Shown one piece after another: positions 38,006 through 46,900 of a stretch of 64,000 nucleotides of DNA. Position 1 is the stretch's first letter; the number at the start of each line of letters is the position of its first letter. Source of the stretch: Stratiolaelaps scimitus (Eukaryota > Arthropoda > Arachnida > Mesostigmata > Laelapidae). The notes under the pieces were generated by a model. The model ran no database searches and had not been told where the DNA came from. It was given only the letters and a program-made list of their open reading frames with translations. The stretch covers positions 26,777,501 through 26,841,500 of the forward strand of contig JABWDB010000001.1 in NCBI GenBank assembly GCA_019614645.1. The letters are read 5' to 3'. Both the position numbers and the translations under genes were made by a program.

Positions 38006-41000
38006 GTGCAGTGGGTCCAACGTTACGGATCACCGAACGCGCTAGTGGGGGTGGCCAGTACAGTAACCGAAGGAGCAATATATACTGTTTACTTTGCACG
38101 TCCGTCCAGGAACCATGGCCCGACCTTTTCTCTCTATCTCCTTCGCTCACTTCGGCCTCTAAGGCCATTCCTATGTCGTCCCCGTCGTTGTTGTTGTTGT
38201 TCTTGCGTTGTTGTCGTCATCGTCGACGGCGACGTCATGTGTAAACAGGACCACCACTTGGTCTACTCTCAGAACTCGGCGTCCACTCTCCTCAGAGAGT
38301 GGACGGACCCGGATTCCGCCGCAGTCCTCCTGCTACCCTTGGCCTCCTCTCTCGCAAGGACCTGACCGACACAGCCTAATGCTTCAGCCCTGTTCCCATC
38401 CTCTACGATTGTGCCCTTCTTCTCGCACTCGTCCTCGTTGAGAAAGAGGATTCCTGCTCGGTGTTGGTGTATGTGTGGCCATTTTTTTTATATCATAGCT
38501 GATCCAACGTGAGCGTCTATATGGACTCAGGCTGCAATTCGGCTTCGCGTGTGTGCCAACACAACGCACAGCGGCGTTCGGCGCCGAACGCATCTCCCTT
38601 TTCAACGTGTATCAATGGGGGCCGGGCGTCCGTCCGCGTAGCACTGCCTTGCTGATATACCGCACACACACACAGACAGACGTACCATAACCAAACAAAT
38701 AGCCAGACGAAAGAGTGATATCGACTACACAAATAATGGCACTAAGAAAACGGCAGAGAATCCGTTGATCGGTTGTAGTCGCTACTCAGACAGACACCCC
38801 CACCCCTGTAGTGTGAACTGGTGTGAAATCGATGCTGACTACAAAGCAAGCGCAGCTTCACCACAGCACCACGCACCTGCACATGTGACCTACAAATCTC
38901 AGTCGTTCGCTTTGTAGATCGCATGTGCAGGTAAGCAGGCGGCCCTGAGCGGTCGTGGCTCTCTCGTTAATCAATACTGTCGTCTTCGCGTCGATATATG
39001 ATACAAGGACGCTCAGTTCCGCTGTCGCTTATGCTACTGCTGCTACTGGCCCAACATTCGGATTCCCCAATGGGTGATCCTTGAGATTTTTGGCACAGCA
39101 CATCGAAAGCCCTGAGGAGTTCCGGAACTCTCTGACCCTCCTAAGGAACGAGCAATTGAGAGGGGCGACGTTCAACGACAACGACGAGGATCTGTTCGCG
39201 TTTGTACGAGGCCTAGTCGACGGCCCCTGTGACCCACTGTGCGAGCCTGCTTGCCTCTGTTAGCAGCGGTGTTTGGCCGAATGTGTGCCTGCGCCTGTGA
39301 GCGTGTCTATCTTACGAGAGACTGGGACATGCGAACGTATTAGGCTGAAGGCGCCGACGGGGGCGGCACTAACATTGGCCTTGGGTTAAGGGAATAAGTT
39401 GGGTCGCCAAGGGCCCATTGGTGGGACTGCCCTCCCCGCTGGTTTGGGTGGGTGAGTAGCTGGTTGGTTGTTGCCCGGAAGAGTTTAATTGAACGCTCGG
39501 AATCTGCGGAATGCGAAACAACAGATGCCTGCACATTCGGCAGACGACGGTCGGTCCAACTCGGACGCCCCAGCAGTGGGGTCGTTCCCGCATGAGTCAG
39601 GTCCCCAATGAAAGAGACCCGCCCGATCCTTCTTGTCTATCTAGCTTGCTAGTAGTACTACTGCTGCTGCTGTTGCTATCGTCGTTGTTTACAGCGGCGC
39701 GCACTGATGGGACCCAACCGAACACTACCGGCCGAACGTCTTTGCAGCAGCGGCCCCACCAGCACTCTTGTACTCCGAGGGGTCGACGCAGCAATCGTCT
39801 CTTCGCAACAATCTTGAGCTAGTGTCGGCCACGTCCGCGAGTTCCTCAATCCCCGTAGAATCTTCTCCACAGCGCGCCGTTCAATGTCCTTTGCCAGAGT
39901 CCTCTCGCCGACCCGAGGTTTCAAAATGGGAGAGAGCATACGGAGAATCACGTGTGTCGAACGACAGGTGAGGGCTGCTTCGTTGCTGCTGCTATTTCAT
40001 AGACGGAGCCTTCTATTCATGCACACTGCACAATATACCGAGCCATCGTAAGTAGGTAGATGGGGGTACGGCAGGAGGATACCGATACCACAATCGTGAA
40101 TTTACGTCTCGGTGTACATGTATTATAGTGCACGTGTGTACATCAGAAAATACGCCCGAAGACACATTCATGACGCACAGCGAGAGATTGAGTGGGAGAG
40201 AGAGAGGGAGAAAGAGAGAGAGAGAGGGAGGGGGGGGTACATGCTATCTGGTTGTCCCTCGCAGAGCCGAGGATCGAGAGTCCAATTTCGGTTCGCCTTT
40301 TTTTCTTTTCGAAGCGCATCAGATTGGTTCGTTCGAAACCGCGGAAGCGCCGTTTCGGCGATGGCGACTGATTCGGCAGCGGATTTTGCTACGGAATCTG
40401 GTGGCTTTCTGGTCTGTGTTTCTGTGTGCATTCATTGTCCTGCCGAAGCAAATAGAACCGGTTGAAGTAGGAAAACGTTCCGCTAAAGGTACGCCGTAAA
40501 CTGATGGCTCGCAATGGCTGAACGGAAGACGAGGCTGATCACTAACGGCATAGGAGGTAAGGCAACGACTTGTGAGGTGTTTGCATAATAATTAAGACGA
40601 AGCAGAAGTAACAGCAGGAGAAGAAGGAGATGGAGAAGATGAAGAAGAAATAAGCAGAGAACGCGTTGAAGGCGAGACATGGAGGAGCCATGGGCTGAAC
40701 CGCGATGGACAGCAGCCGACAGTAAACGAGCGAATGCAAGAGCGAAAGAGAGTAGAGGACGAAATTGTTCATTTAGGCAGAGGATTGCAGCAGCAGCAGC
40801 AGCAGTTCTGCAGCAGTAGCTCGCGTCTGGGCATATCGAACAGAAGGCGGCAGAGGCGCTGCCGATGGTGGCTCGCCGTGGCCTGGTCTGGTCAAAGACT
40901 TGGCAGTCCCGGAAGGCGGCCGGTGAATCGAACGACCGACCGGCCAGGAGTTTAAGGCTCTGCCGCTACTGCCATCGTATCCATCGTGTCCAACGCCACC

Positions 41001-41546
41001 GCAGCGTACGATCCCGGCTGAGCAGGATGGCAGCCGGTGCCTGCTGCGGCGAATGGTCCCTACCAGCACCAGCAGTCGCATGTTAAGATGACTTCCATTT
41101 TAAGCCTCAACAGCTGCTCTTGTTACGGCTTTGGCTGATGCCGCGGCGGTGGCTGGACGCACCACCTCGTCCGTCCCACATCATTCAGCCCTGTGCACCT
41201 CCCATTGACGCCCCTTGCGTTAGCCCGTCCGTCCGTCCATGCCTGCCCCACATACAATTCTACTTCTGCACTACCGCTCCACTCCTGAGGGTGGTGAAGG
41301 CGCGGAGATGGGAGAGCAGCCGGCCGGGGAAAGGACCCAGACGGTGGGTCACAAGGAGAACGAGCCTGTGGGCCGCGCCATGTCTGACTACATTGAGGAT
41401 GAAGTGTGGCCAGGTGAAGCCAAGTAGGGCCTCGTTCGTTCGACCTTCGTTCGACAGCAAAGAGAGGGCGGGTGTCAAGCAAAAATCGACCAATACAGGG
41501 GACGGCTGTGTGTGTGTGTGTGTGTGTATGTATGAGGATGTGCGAT

Positions 41547-41579
<33 letters not shown>

Positions 41580-42993
41580 ACACATATATGGGTGCGTCAG
41601 TGTGCACTCGTTTCTACCCCTAATCCTCCTCCTCGGTGGTGGTCTTTCTCTCTCTCTAGCAAGCGTTCAGCCATTCTCCTCTGATTTATGAGGGCGTTGC
41701 AGTCCTCCCATGGCATGTGTATGTACCGTAAGCCTTCTTGCTCTCCTTCGGCTTGGCAGCCAGGCAGGGAGCGCCGGACAGGCAGAGTTTCTTCGCAACT
41801 GGTTGACGCCGGCCTACCCCTGTTATGCTCGAGGCAACGAAGGAGATGGTCGCCCGCTCTATGCGTTCGTTCGTTACCCTAGCGGAGTCTGGGCTGCACA
41901 GCTACAACAACAACAACAGCAGGAGCAGCAGCAGCATCAACAATAACAACAGCAACAATAGCAACGACAAAGAGAGCGTCATCGACCACAACAACAACAA
42001 CAATAGACTATGAAGACCGAAGCGGTTCGGCCTGCCACCTGTCGCGCACTGCCGAGCGAGAGCATGGCACCCCAGCGCGAAGCAGGACTTCTCCCATCCT
42101 GTCTGCCCAGCTAACTCCGTGAGCGGCCACCCTAGGCCACTACCACCAGGCCACCGCCTGTCCGCCATATACTACACCTATACGTCAAATGCAGGGAACG
42201 GCAAAATCTCGTTCAGCCTCGTCGCGTTTCGTCTCCCCCCCCCGCAGTCTCTGTCTCTCGACGACTTCCTTCACTAATGACGTTCACGTAGATATAGTAT
42301 AAATAACTGCGATAGACGAGGGGAGGCACGAACGTCGATAGTTTAGACATTGTAGCATCGAGGAACAGCCGGGTTAGAGCAAACTGGTTGACCTTTTCAG
42401 ACCTGTATAATTCGAGCTCCTTTTCTCTAAGTTCCTAGGTACGGACCGGAACGATCGTCTGTTTGTGTCCTTGTAGGACACACAAATTGTCCCTTGCTTG
42501 TTGTTTCCCTTGCAAGTTATGAAAGACGAGTTATTCTATTTAGCGATTTCGCAAATATGAAATTAATCGCAACCGATCAACGAGTACCAGTTATGGCAGC
42601 GAACACTTAACACTGTACAAGTCCGTGTAGATTACACTGCACAACTATTAGACTCGTGAAGGCTAACGACTTTCGCAAAATAAAATACAACACAGAACAG
42701 TGGGGGAGGGAGGGCCCTACAGAATAGTCTGCGCTCTTTAGGTTAATTGCAATGGGGGTTGATCAGAACGAAACAAAGGACTTTCCACCTTCTGTTGTTG
42801 TTGTTGTCGTCGTTGTTGTTGTTTTTGTTGTTGTTGTTGTTCTATTGTATTATATGGGTCCAATCATACATACCTGCACGAGGTCTGCATAGCACTTGTG
42901 AAGCGTGTCGTATTCATCCTTAAGCGCTTTGCACTTCTGACGAAGCGCAGCCTCACCTCCTTCCATGCCGGCGGCCTCTAGCGAAGGCTGATG
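25618..42993 (-). CDS. Dlg5: Dlg5, PDZ-SH3-guanylate-kinase-like scaffold (MAGUK), exons 2-12
   Basis: This is the gene-level entry. Eleven coding exons encode a DLG5 ortholog: 42993-42874, 36140-35502, 34979-34695, 33664-32444, 31969-31465, 31042-30529, 29494-28203, 27827-27498, 27131-26902, 26362-26137 and 25727-25618. Numbering from the probable first Met in exon 1, the coiled coil spans about 110-440, PDZ1 455-525, PDZ2 536-611, PDZ3 1197-1278, PDZ4 1495-1580, SH3 1592-1653 and the GK-like domain 1737-1915. Signature DLG5 stretches are [29 protein letters not shown] and the C-terminal VIQG with QNKTVWIS. In animals DLG5 is a junctional scaffold acting in polarity, cadherin delivery and Hippo kinase signalling; that role is inferred from the family. 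All junctions keep phase and the total length is a multiple of three. Confidence 0.93.
26137..26362 (-). CDS. Dlg5: Dlg5 exon 11: GK-like domain, middle and lid region
   Basis: The acceptor TTTGCAG precedes 26362 in phase 0. The frame reads [20 protein letters not shown], then [18 protein letters not shown], the latter being the GK-core strand and helix typical of DLG5 (IYPIVIFI in vertebrates). It closes with a helix ending ESEYKHLIN and a donor, ATG/GTACAC, at 26136 in phase 1. Without this splice the frame would stop four codons later, truncating the last strand of the domain. The residues that bind nucleotide in true guanylate kinases are not conserved. Confidence 0.9.
26902..27131 (-). 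CDS. Dlg5: Dlg5 exon 10: start of the GK-like domain
   Basis: The acceptor TTCACAG ends at 27132; the first two nucleotides complete a Tyr codon. The frame reads [20 protein letters not shown], the canonical MAGUK GK opening, but where active kinases have the GxxGxGK P-loop it has GPLNDAV, so ATP binding is not expected. It continues through [28 protein letters not shown] and CEQ to the donor CAG/GTATAA at 26901, phase 0. This matches the inactive GK fold of DLG5, used as a protein-binding module. An unrelated short open frame in the following intron is a shadow. Confidence 0.92.
27498..27827 (-). CDS. Dlg5: Dlg5 exon 9: second half of SH3 and HOOK region
   Basis: The acceptor GTCAACAG ends at 27828 and completes a Gly codon with exon 8. 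The frame reads [12 protein letters not shown], the SH3 tryptophan strand, then [14 protein letters not shown], the closing SH3 Pro-Ser-Tyr motif. After it comes the basic HOOK segment with [11 protein letters not shown], closely matching the RRSFFRR motif of DLG5, a Ser/Ala-rich loop, and [10 protein letters not shown] leading into the GK domain. The donor GCT/GTAAGC lies at 27497, phase 1. The upstream intron is stop-free in this frame, so the intron boundary rests on SH3 continuity and the splice sites. Confidence 0.92.
27828..28202 (-). other. Dlg5 intron 8: stop-free and a multiple of three
   Basis: The 375-bp interval between exon 8 and exon 9 has a GTCAGT donor and a GTCAACAG acceptor, so I call it an intron. 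It is a multiple of three and has no in-frame stop, so retention would insert 125 residues inside the SH3 domain. The inserted sequence is Tyr/Ile-rich, from a TA array at about 28037-28069, and Cys-rich, from a GTT/TGT repeat at 27885-27905, which argues against it being normal coding sequence. Confidence 0.75.
28203..29494 (-). CDS. Dlg5: Dlg5 exon 8: PDZ3, Gly/Ala/Ser-rich linker, PDZ4, first half of SH3
   Basis: The acceptor CGTTGCAG ends at 29495 and completes an Arg codon. PDZ3 begins [14 protein letters not shown], with the carboxylate-binding loop EPLGI, and runs to about residue 1278. A linker of roughly 215 residues follows, rich in Gly, Ser and Ala, with a polyalanine tract. PDZ4 starts [10 protein letters not shown] with loop NLGITLLGG and the [14 protein letters not shown] core. 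SH3 opens with [13 protein letters not shown] and [13 protein letters not shown]. The donor AAG/GTCAGT lies at 28202, phase 1. High GC content and CGG/CTG runs in the linker produce several long shadow frames on both strands. Confidence 0.95.
30529..31042 (-). CDS. Dlg5: Dlg5 exon 7: disordered linker before PDZ3
   Basis: The frame encodes a low-complexity linker: Pro/Tyr-rich at first ([15 protein letters not shown]), then Gly/Ala/His-rich, then the conserved motif [14 protein letters not shown] and later [12 protein letters not shown]. Vertebrate DLG5 has RIKIPSTP at the same place before PDZ3, so identity is firm. The donor CGCAG/GTAAGC lies at 30528, phase 2, and fits exon 8. The left boundary is less certain: the only AG downstream of the T-rich stretch is CCCAAG at 31043, which keeps phase with exon 6 but has a poor pyrimidine tract. 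Confidence 0.8.
31465..31969 (-). CDS. Dlg5: Dlg5 exon 6: Gly/His/Pro-rich linker with LNP tandem repeat
   Basis: The acceptor CCACTAG ends at 31970, phase 0. The frame begins [18 protein letters not shown], then includes a fourfold Leu-Asn-Pro tandem repeat, His/Gly/Ala-rich sequence, and a Ser/Thr-rich tail ending DSSHYS. The donor TCAG/GTGAGG at 31464 gives phase 1; without splicing the frame stops after a few more codons. This corresponds to the unstructured middle of DLG5, poorly conserved between phyla, so assignment rests on position, open frame and phase. An alternative donor at about 31441 (GAGTAC/GTATGA) would change the phase. Confidence 0.75.
31762..31805 (-). repeat. 9-bp coding tandem repeat (Leu-Asn-Pro) in Dlg5
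   Basis: On the plus strand GGTTNAGCG-type units repeat about four to five times; on the coding strand they spell LNS followed by four LNP units. Third-position changes between units (GAG, AAG, CAG, TAG on plus) show the protein repeat is kept while the DNA has drifted slightly. Confidence 0.85.
32444..33664 (-). CDS. Dlg5: Dlg5 exon 5: PDZ1, PDZ2 and linker
   Basis: The acceptor ATTATAG ends at 33665, phase 0. PDZ1 is recognisable from [20 protein letters not shown] and [14 protein letters not shown]2 from [20 protein letters not shown] and [11 protein letters not shown]. Neither PDZ has a clear GLGF-type loop, as expected for these divergent DLG5 domains. The linker carries [11 protein letters not shown] and [10 protein letters not shown], matching the NSGGTWPK and QRKSI landmarks of vertebrate DLG5, and a VQTDE motif. 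It ends at VTAQ with donor CAA/GTGAGT at 32443. The first 51 codons lie upstream of the first Met in this exon. Confidence 0.93.
34351..34560. repeat. 121-bp tandem duplication in Dlg5 intron 4
   Basis: ATGTAACTCCCAGTTC begins at 34351 and again at 34472. The copies share the pattern TGGAGTAGC, TATAAGCA, ACAG, GCCA, ATCTCTCT, then a TA-rich array, and differ by several substitutions, so the duplication is not very recent. Each copy ends in its own TA microsatellite. Confidence 0.9.
34551..34641. repeat. (TA)n microsatellite, longest in the window
   Basis: A nearly pure TA dinucleotide array of about 70 bp followed by TACATACATACATA-type interruptions. It lies in Dlg5 intron 4, next to the 121-bp duplication. 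Confidence 0.95.
34695..34979 (-). CDS. Dlg5: Dlg5 exon 4: end of the coiled coil (most conserved helical block)
   Basis: The acceptor ATGTGCAG ends at 34980, phase 0. The frame reads [20 protein letters not shown], then [31 protein letters not shown]; this is nearly identical to vertebrate DLG5 and is the best single identifier of the gene. It ends with [12 protein letters not shown], matching the HDSAIDTDSMEWE-type transition to PDZ1, then TVKL at the donor CTG/GTGGGT (34694). A competing GT four bases downstream would break the phase to exon 5, so I chose this one. Confidence 0.92.
35502..36140 (-). CDS. Dlg5: Dlg5 exon 3: main coiled coil
   Basis: The acceptor GTGACACAG ends at 36141, phase 0, and the exon encodes 213 residues. 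It is a continuous heptad-rich helix with many Glu, Lys, Arg and Gln residues, including [19 protein letters not shown] and [18 protein letters not shown]; the latter aligns with the EYKLIMSERDQV stretch of vertebrate DLG5. It ends ELTEAQQ at donor CAG/GTAGGC (35501). In the family this region mediates self-association and partner binding. The neighbouring intron of about 520 bp before exon 4 holds a TA array on its 5' side (35440-35475). Confidence 0.93.
37965..38003. repeat. (GA)n microsatellite in Dlg5 intron 2
   Basis: An almost pure GA run of about 39 bp, at the left border of the GC-rich part of intron 2. Confidence 0.9.
38875..38932. other. hairpin resembling a microRNA precursor (unproven)
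   Basis: Arms 38875-38896 (ACCTGCACATGTGACCTACAAA, shown in part as ACCTGCACATG and CTACAAA) and 38911-38932 pair over 22 positions with 20 Watson-Crick pairs, one G-U wobble and one mismatch, around a 14-nt loop. Size and near-perfect stem fit a short pre-miRNA on either strand. It lies inside Dlg5 intron 2, so it could be hosted by the minus-strand transcript. A decayed inverted-repeat transposon is the alternative. Confidence 0.35.
42874..42993 (-). CDS. Dlg5: Dlg5 exon 2: start of the coiled coil
   Basis: The acceptor TTTTTGCAG ends at 42994 and the donor CTCGTGCAG/GTATGT is at 42873; both are phase 0, giving 40 codons. The frame reads [20 protein letters not shown], then [17 protein letters not shown], aligning with the KKDYDALRKRYSEKV segment of vertebrate DLG5 that precedes the main coiled coil. 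An internal ATG (AAG-MEGG, at about residue 111) could serve as a start if exon 1 is wrong. The exon joins exon 3 in frame. Confidence 0.85.
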
Positions 42994-43940
42994 CTGCAAA
43001 AACACAAACAGCCAAAATAGACCGGTCAACGCTAAGTGAATTACAAAAAGTAAACGAAACGCTTGAGTTAGTAAGTTTATAACTATAATACAATACGCAC
43101 GGCCAATGTTACCTGTGGCCACGTGATTTGGAGAGACTCAATGACGTCTCGTCGGCGAGCGCCTGCTCGAGTGAAGAAAATTGAACTACTGCATAGAAGA
43201 AAATTGAGCTCCGGTTTCTCCCCAAAGGGGAATTATTATTATTTTTATTATTACTATTAGTTGTAGTTGTATTACGCAAGCCTATTCGCATGTGCTGCAG
43301 GACACCTGCAGCACCTTATATGTACTACGTTGGTTATATAATATATTCCTCTGTTGGAGCATTCTCGCTCATCAATGTGGCGAAGTAAGGTACAAGTCGG
43401 CTATAAAGAGCGGTGCGTATCTTTACGGCGCAACTCGGTGCAGCCACAATCATCTTCGCCTCTGGTGGATTAACTGTTGTTGGCCTGTTTGCTGGTTCGC
43501 TCCGTAACACCTCAATACATCGATATATATATATATATATATTCCCTACGCTACGATGTGAACATAAGCTGTGTCCCACATATATATATATATACATAGC
43601 TCTCAGCCAGTTTCCGGTAGCTCACATTCTGTAAAAGTAGTTGCAAGGTATGTTTGTTTCGGAGGAAGGGAATATATTCAATGTGAGCAGATGGGATAAA
43701 GCAAGTATATCATTACTACAAAATAAATCAAATCTGTCCAAAAATATTGATTGACGAACCACCAAATAACGTCATGGTTGACGACTAACCTGCGCGATCA
43801 ATAGCGATCACTTGTATTCATGATTGTAAAGTTAGAATACTGATTCTTTCTATCATTGGCATTGATTAGAAAGAAGTTAAATGTGAGAAATTTGTGCCAA
43901 TTTCCGATGCGTAGAACAATAATAGACCAAAGCTGAAATC

Positions 43941-43977
<37 letters not shown>

Positions 43978-46900
43978 GTATTCAGGGCATGTTTGGTTTA
44001 ATTTCCACTTTTAAAATGGTTTTCAACGCATTCTCTGTATAAATGTCTACGTGGCTTCCGCTCGACTTCTTTTAAACCTCAGGACGTCCACACTTCAGGC
44101 CGAAGATGCGTCATGCCTTGTTGTACCGTCGTGGGTCTCAGGGCCAGTCCCGGTCCTGTGCCAGACGAGGAGACGGCCTAGGGTATTAACGAGGAAAAAA
44201 TGACGTATGACCATAACGCCTCCCTTCTCATAAGAAATCTCACTGTCGTTAGCCCACGTTCAGAGGCACAGGGAGCCACGCCACCAAATAACCGAGCAGA
44301 AGGCACAAGGTCCCACTCCTCCCTGCTAAATCCAAAAATATCTTGATGGAGAGCGGAACGTATTGGTGTACTCTCTCTCTCGCTCTATACCTCTCTCTTT
44401 CTCTTTCTTGCGCGCTCCTGGACGAAAACAGGAATGAGGGCTCAGGTAGCGATACTACAGCGTCAGGCCGGTGAGCAGTCTGCTAGGAATTTCAAGGCGG
44501 CCCACCGGTGCACTGTCGCCATTCGACTGGTCGATGTCCCTTCCGCGGGAGTAAGCGCTGTTGGCCATCGGCTGTACAAGCCGGAGGAAGCTGTATTTCG
44601 GTGAGATTTTTTTCTCTACCGCAACCACTGGATATATACTGGCTGTCCTATCCTCTCTTCCTCGCTCCATCTATTTCGCGCCCATGTCCACCGCTTGACG
44701 TGACACCTACACGATTGGTCAGCAGCGTCCGGAAACTGGCGAGCCTTAGCCCTGGATTGTCGGACAGGCGAAAAGTAACGAACGACTGACAGTTTCTCTG
44801 GAAGGCTTCGTGACGCTACTTTGCTTGCCACCAGGACCAATATGGCGCCTACCACGCTTGCAAATCGGCCACCGCGTCACCTTCCGATGGGTTCATTGGT
44901 GCATAGAGATTGATCCTCAACACTGCGTATTTGTGAACCTGATCTCCGAAGCCATCCTGCTTCATGCTGTTTCTTCCACCCTCATGCTTTTCAAGGCGAC
45001 CTTATCGCCATGAGATCCACCGAATGTCCAAGCATCCACCCATCCTCTCCCAACTCAAGATTCATTCCCTGTTCCAAAGTTCCCTTCGTGCGGGCATGTG
45101 GGCAGGCGGGTACAGCGGGGGATAACTGACGGAATATGATTCTCCATCCAAGCACGCCCTGTCTCTGCTCTCTGCGCTCGTTCGTAGCGAAGCGCTAATT
45201 CTCGTGTCCCTACCACTCTTGCATACACCTCGCTCCTTCGTTAGTGTGAACCGGCGAAGCCAGCCAGACTTCTAACTAGGTGGAAATTTATTAGAGCATC
45301 ATAAGAGAGTGGCGGCGGCTGCTGCTGGTAGTAGTGGCAGTAGCAGTCATAGTGCTAGTCAGAAAACAGAGTTTCTCCGCTCGGGGTTCTCCTTGTATGT
45401 AGGCAGCAGCAGCAGCACCACCCCAGCAGAACGGCTTCTCTCTCCCCACCGCCCAGCGAGAGTGGACTTACGAGCGAGTCAAACAGCGTAAGGCACGAAA
45501 ATTTGCGTAGAAAACGGTAGACGCTGGCTTGTGCAAGCTTGCGGCAAGGAGTTTCGCCCCAAATGCAAGCGGGGAGGAGAAGATACAAGGATGTGTGATG
45601 TGAGCTTGTGGGCGTAAGAGCGCCGAAGAGAACGCCGAAGGGATATGCGGAGGCACCGGGGATGGAAGCCAAGCGAAGCCCCGCCGCCATCAAATTTGTT
45701 TCACTTCAAAGCCTAGCCAGGAGGGAGAGTGCGGCGAGTAGCGTCGGTCGAGTCCGTCGGCCACTTGAGATAGCGTAGCATAGCGCCAGAGCTGCTTCCT
45801 CCTTGAGCACCGACCCTCGACTGCAGATCCGACCCCGGGCTGATTCATACGCGTTTTTTCACTCGTTCTCTCTTTCCTAGGGCCACCAGGTCCGTTTCAT
45901 CCGTACTTATACCCAAACGCACTTACATATACACACAGAGCGCCTCCTTTTCTTTCCACGTATGTACATACTACATCCATAGAGACACACACACACACAC
46001 ACATACACGCAGCCATAGCCACAACACCGTCCTCACACGTTAGTACAATACATTGCACGGCGTCTAGATAGAACGAAGCACTACTAAATATCAGGCAGGC
46101 GCAATAGCAGCGCCAGCAGAGGTTGGCGGCACTATTCATTTGCACAGAATTCAGCCTCTGGAAGGGCGTTTTCACACACATTGACGCGTGCGGCTGCCGC
46201 CGCCACCGATGCTGCTGATAATACCAACCTCCTGGTTCCTCCATGTTTTCCTTATCTTGGTTGGTCCTCAAGTAGAACAACGAACGATATGGTATTACCG
46301 CACCACCACTGGCCAGAAGCAGCAGCACCAACAGCCGCAACAGGCAGCAGTTATGCCATCATAAAATGCCCTGCGGGAAGCACACTCACGCTCAACATAA
46401 GAACTCTTGGGGAGCCACGACAACGACGACATGTACCTGTGTACCTCGTAGTTCGCAGTCAACGAAGTCACCCCCTACTGCAACCAAAATATAGCTGACT
46501 GTCGTTGGCTGACCACGTTTCACTCACTGCAGTTTACTACGGTACCGCTCGTGGTCGGTTTTCCAGTAACAAAGAAAAATCCGATTGCACAAGAATGATT
46601 ACACATAAGAAAGAGTGACGATGAGCTCCGTCCGCTTGGTTGTTATGCGGGTAATCGCATCGCGACGTTGTTATACGGCCATGCGGATCTATTGGGGCTA
46701 ATTCGAGCCAAATACTAAACTACCGACATCAGTCGCGTGACGCCTAGTACCGTAACTAACAAAACTGACTAACATAAGTGGCCTTTGAGTACAAGGCACG
46801 CGAGCCCAACTGTAGTGCCTTACAACCATCTTTCACTCAGTTGAACTCAGTTAAACAGACCTCGACCGAACAGCCGAACCCATTGATACCGCTAATATAC

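Larger units (their letters stand above)
36141..42873 (-). other. Dlg5 intron 2, 6.7 kb, with GC-rich blocks and a hairpin
   Basis: The intron has a GTATGT donor at 42873 and a GACACAG acceptor at 36141. From about 38 to 42.2 kb it is GC-rich, with (GA)n at 37965-38003 and 41548-41570, (GT)n at 41508-41527 and CAG/CAA runs at 41905-42005, giving many low-complexity frames without recognisable domains. It contains a microRNA-precursor-like hairpin (38875-38932) and a short perfect stem-loop (38280-38305). Confidence 0.7.

Noticed and set aside
38911..38932. Partial resemblance of the hairpin 3' arm (TGTAGATC) to the miR-10/100 core
   Set aside because: The defining 5' seed UACCC/AACCC is absent and only about nine bases match, so I do not call it a miR-10 family member.
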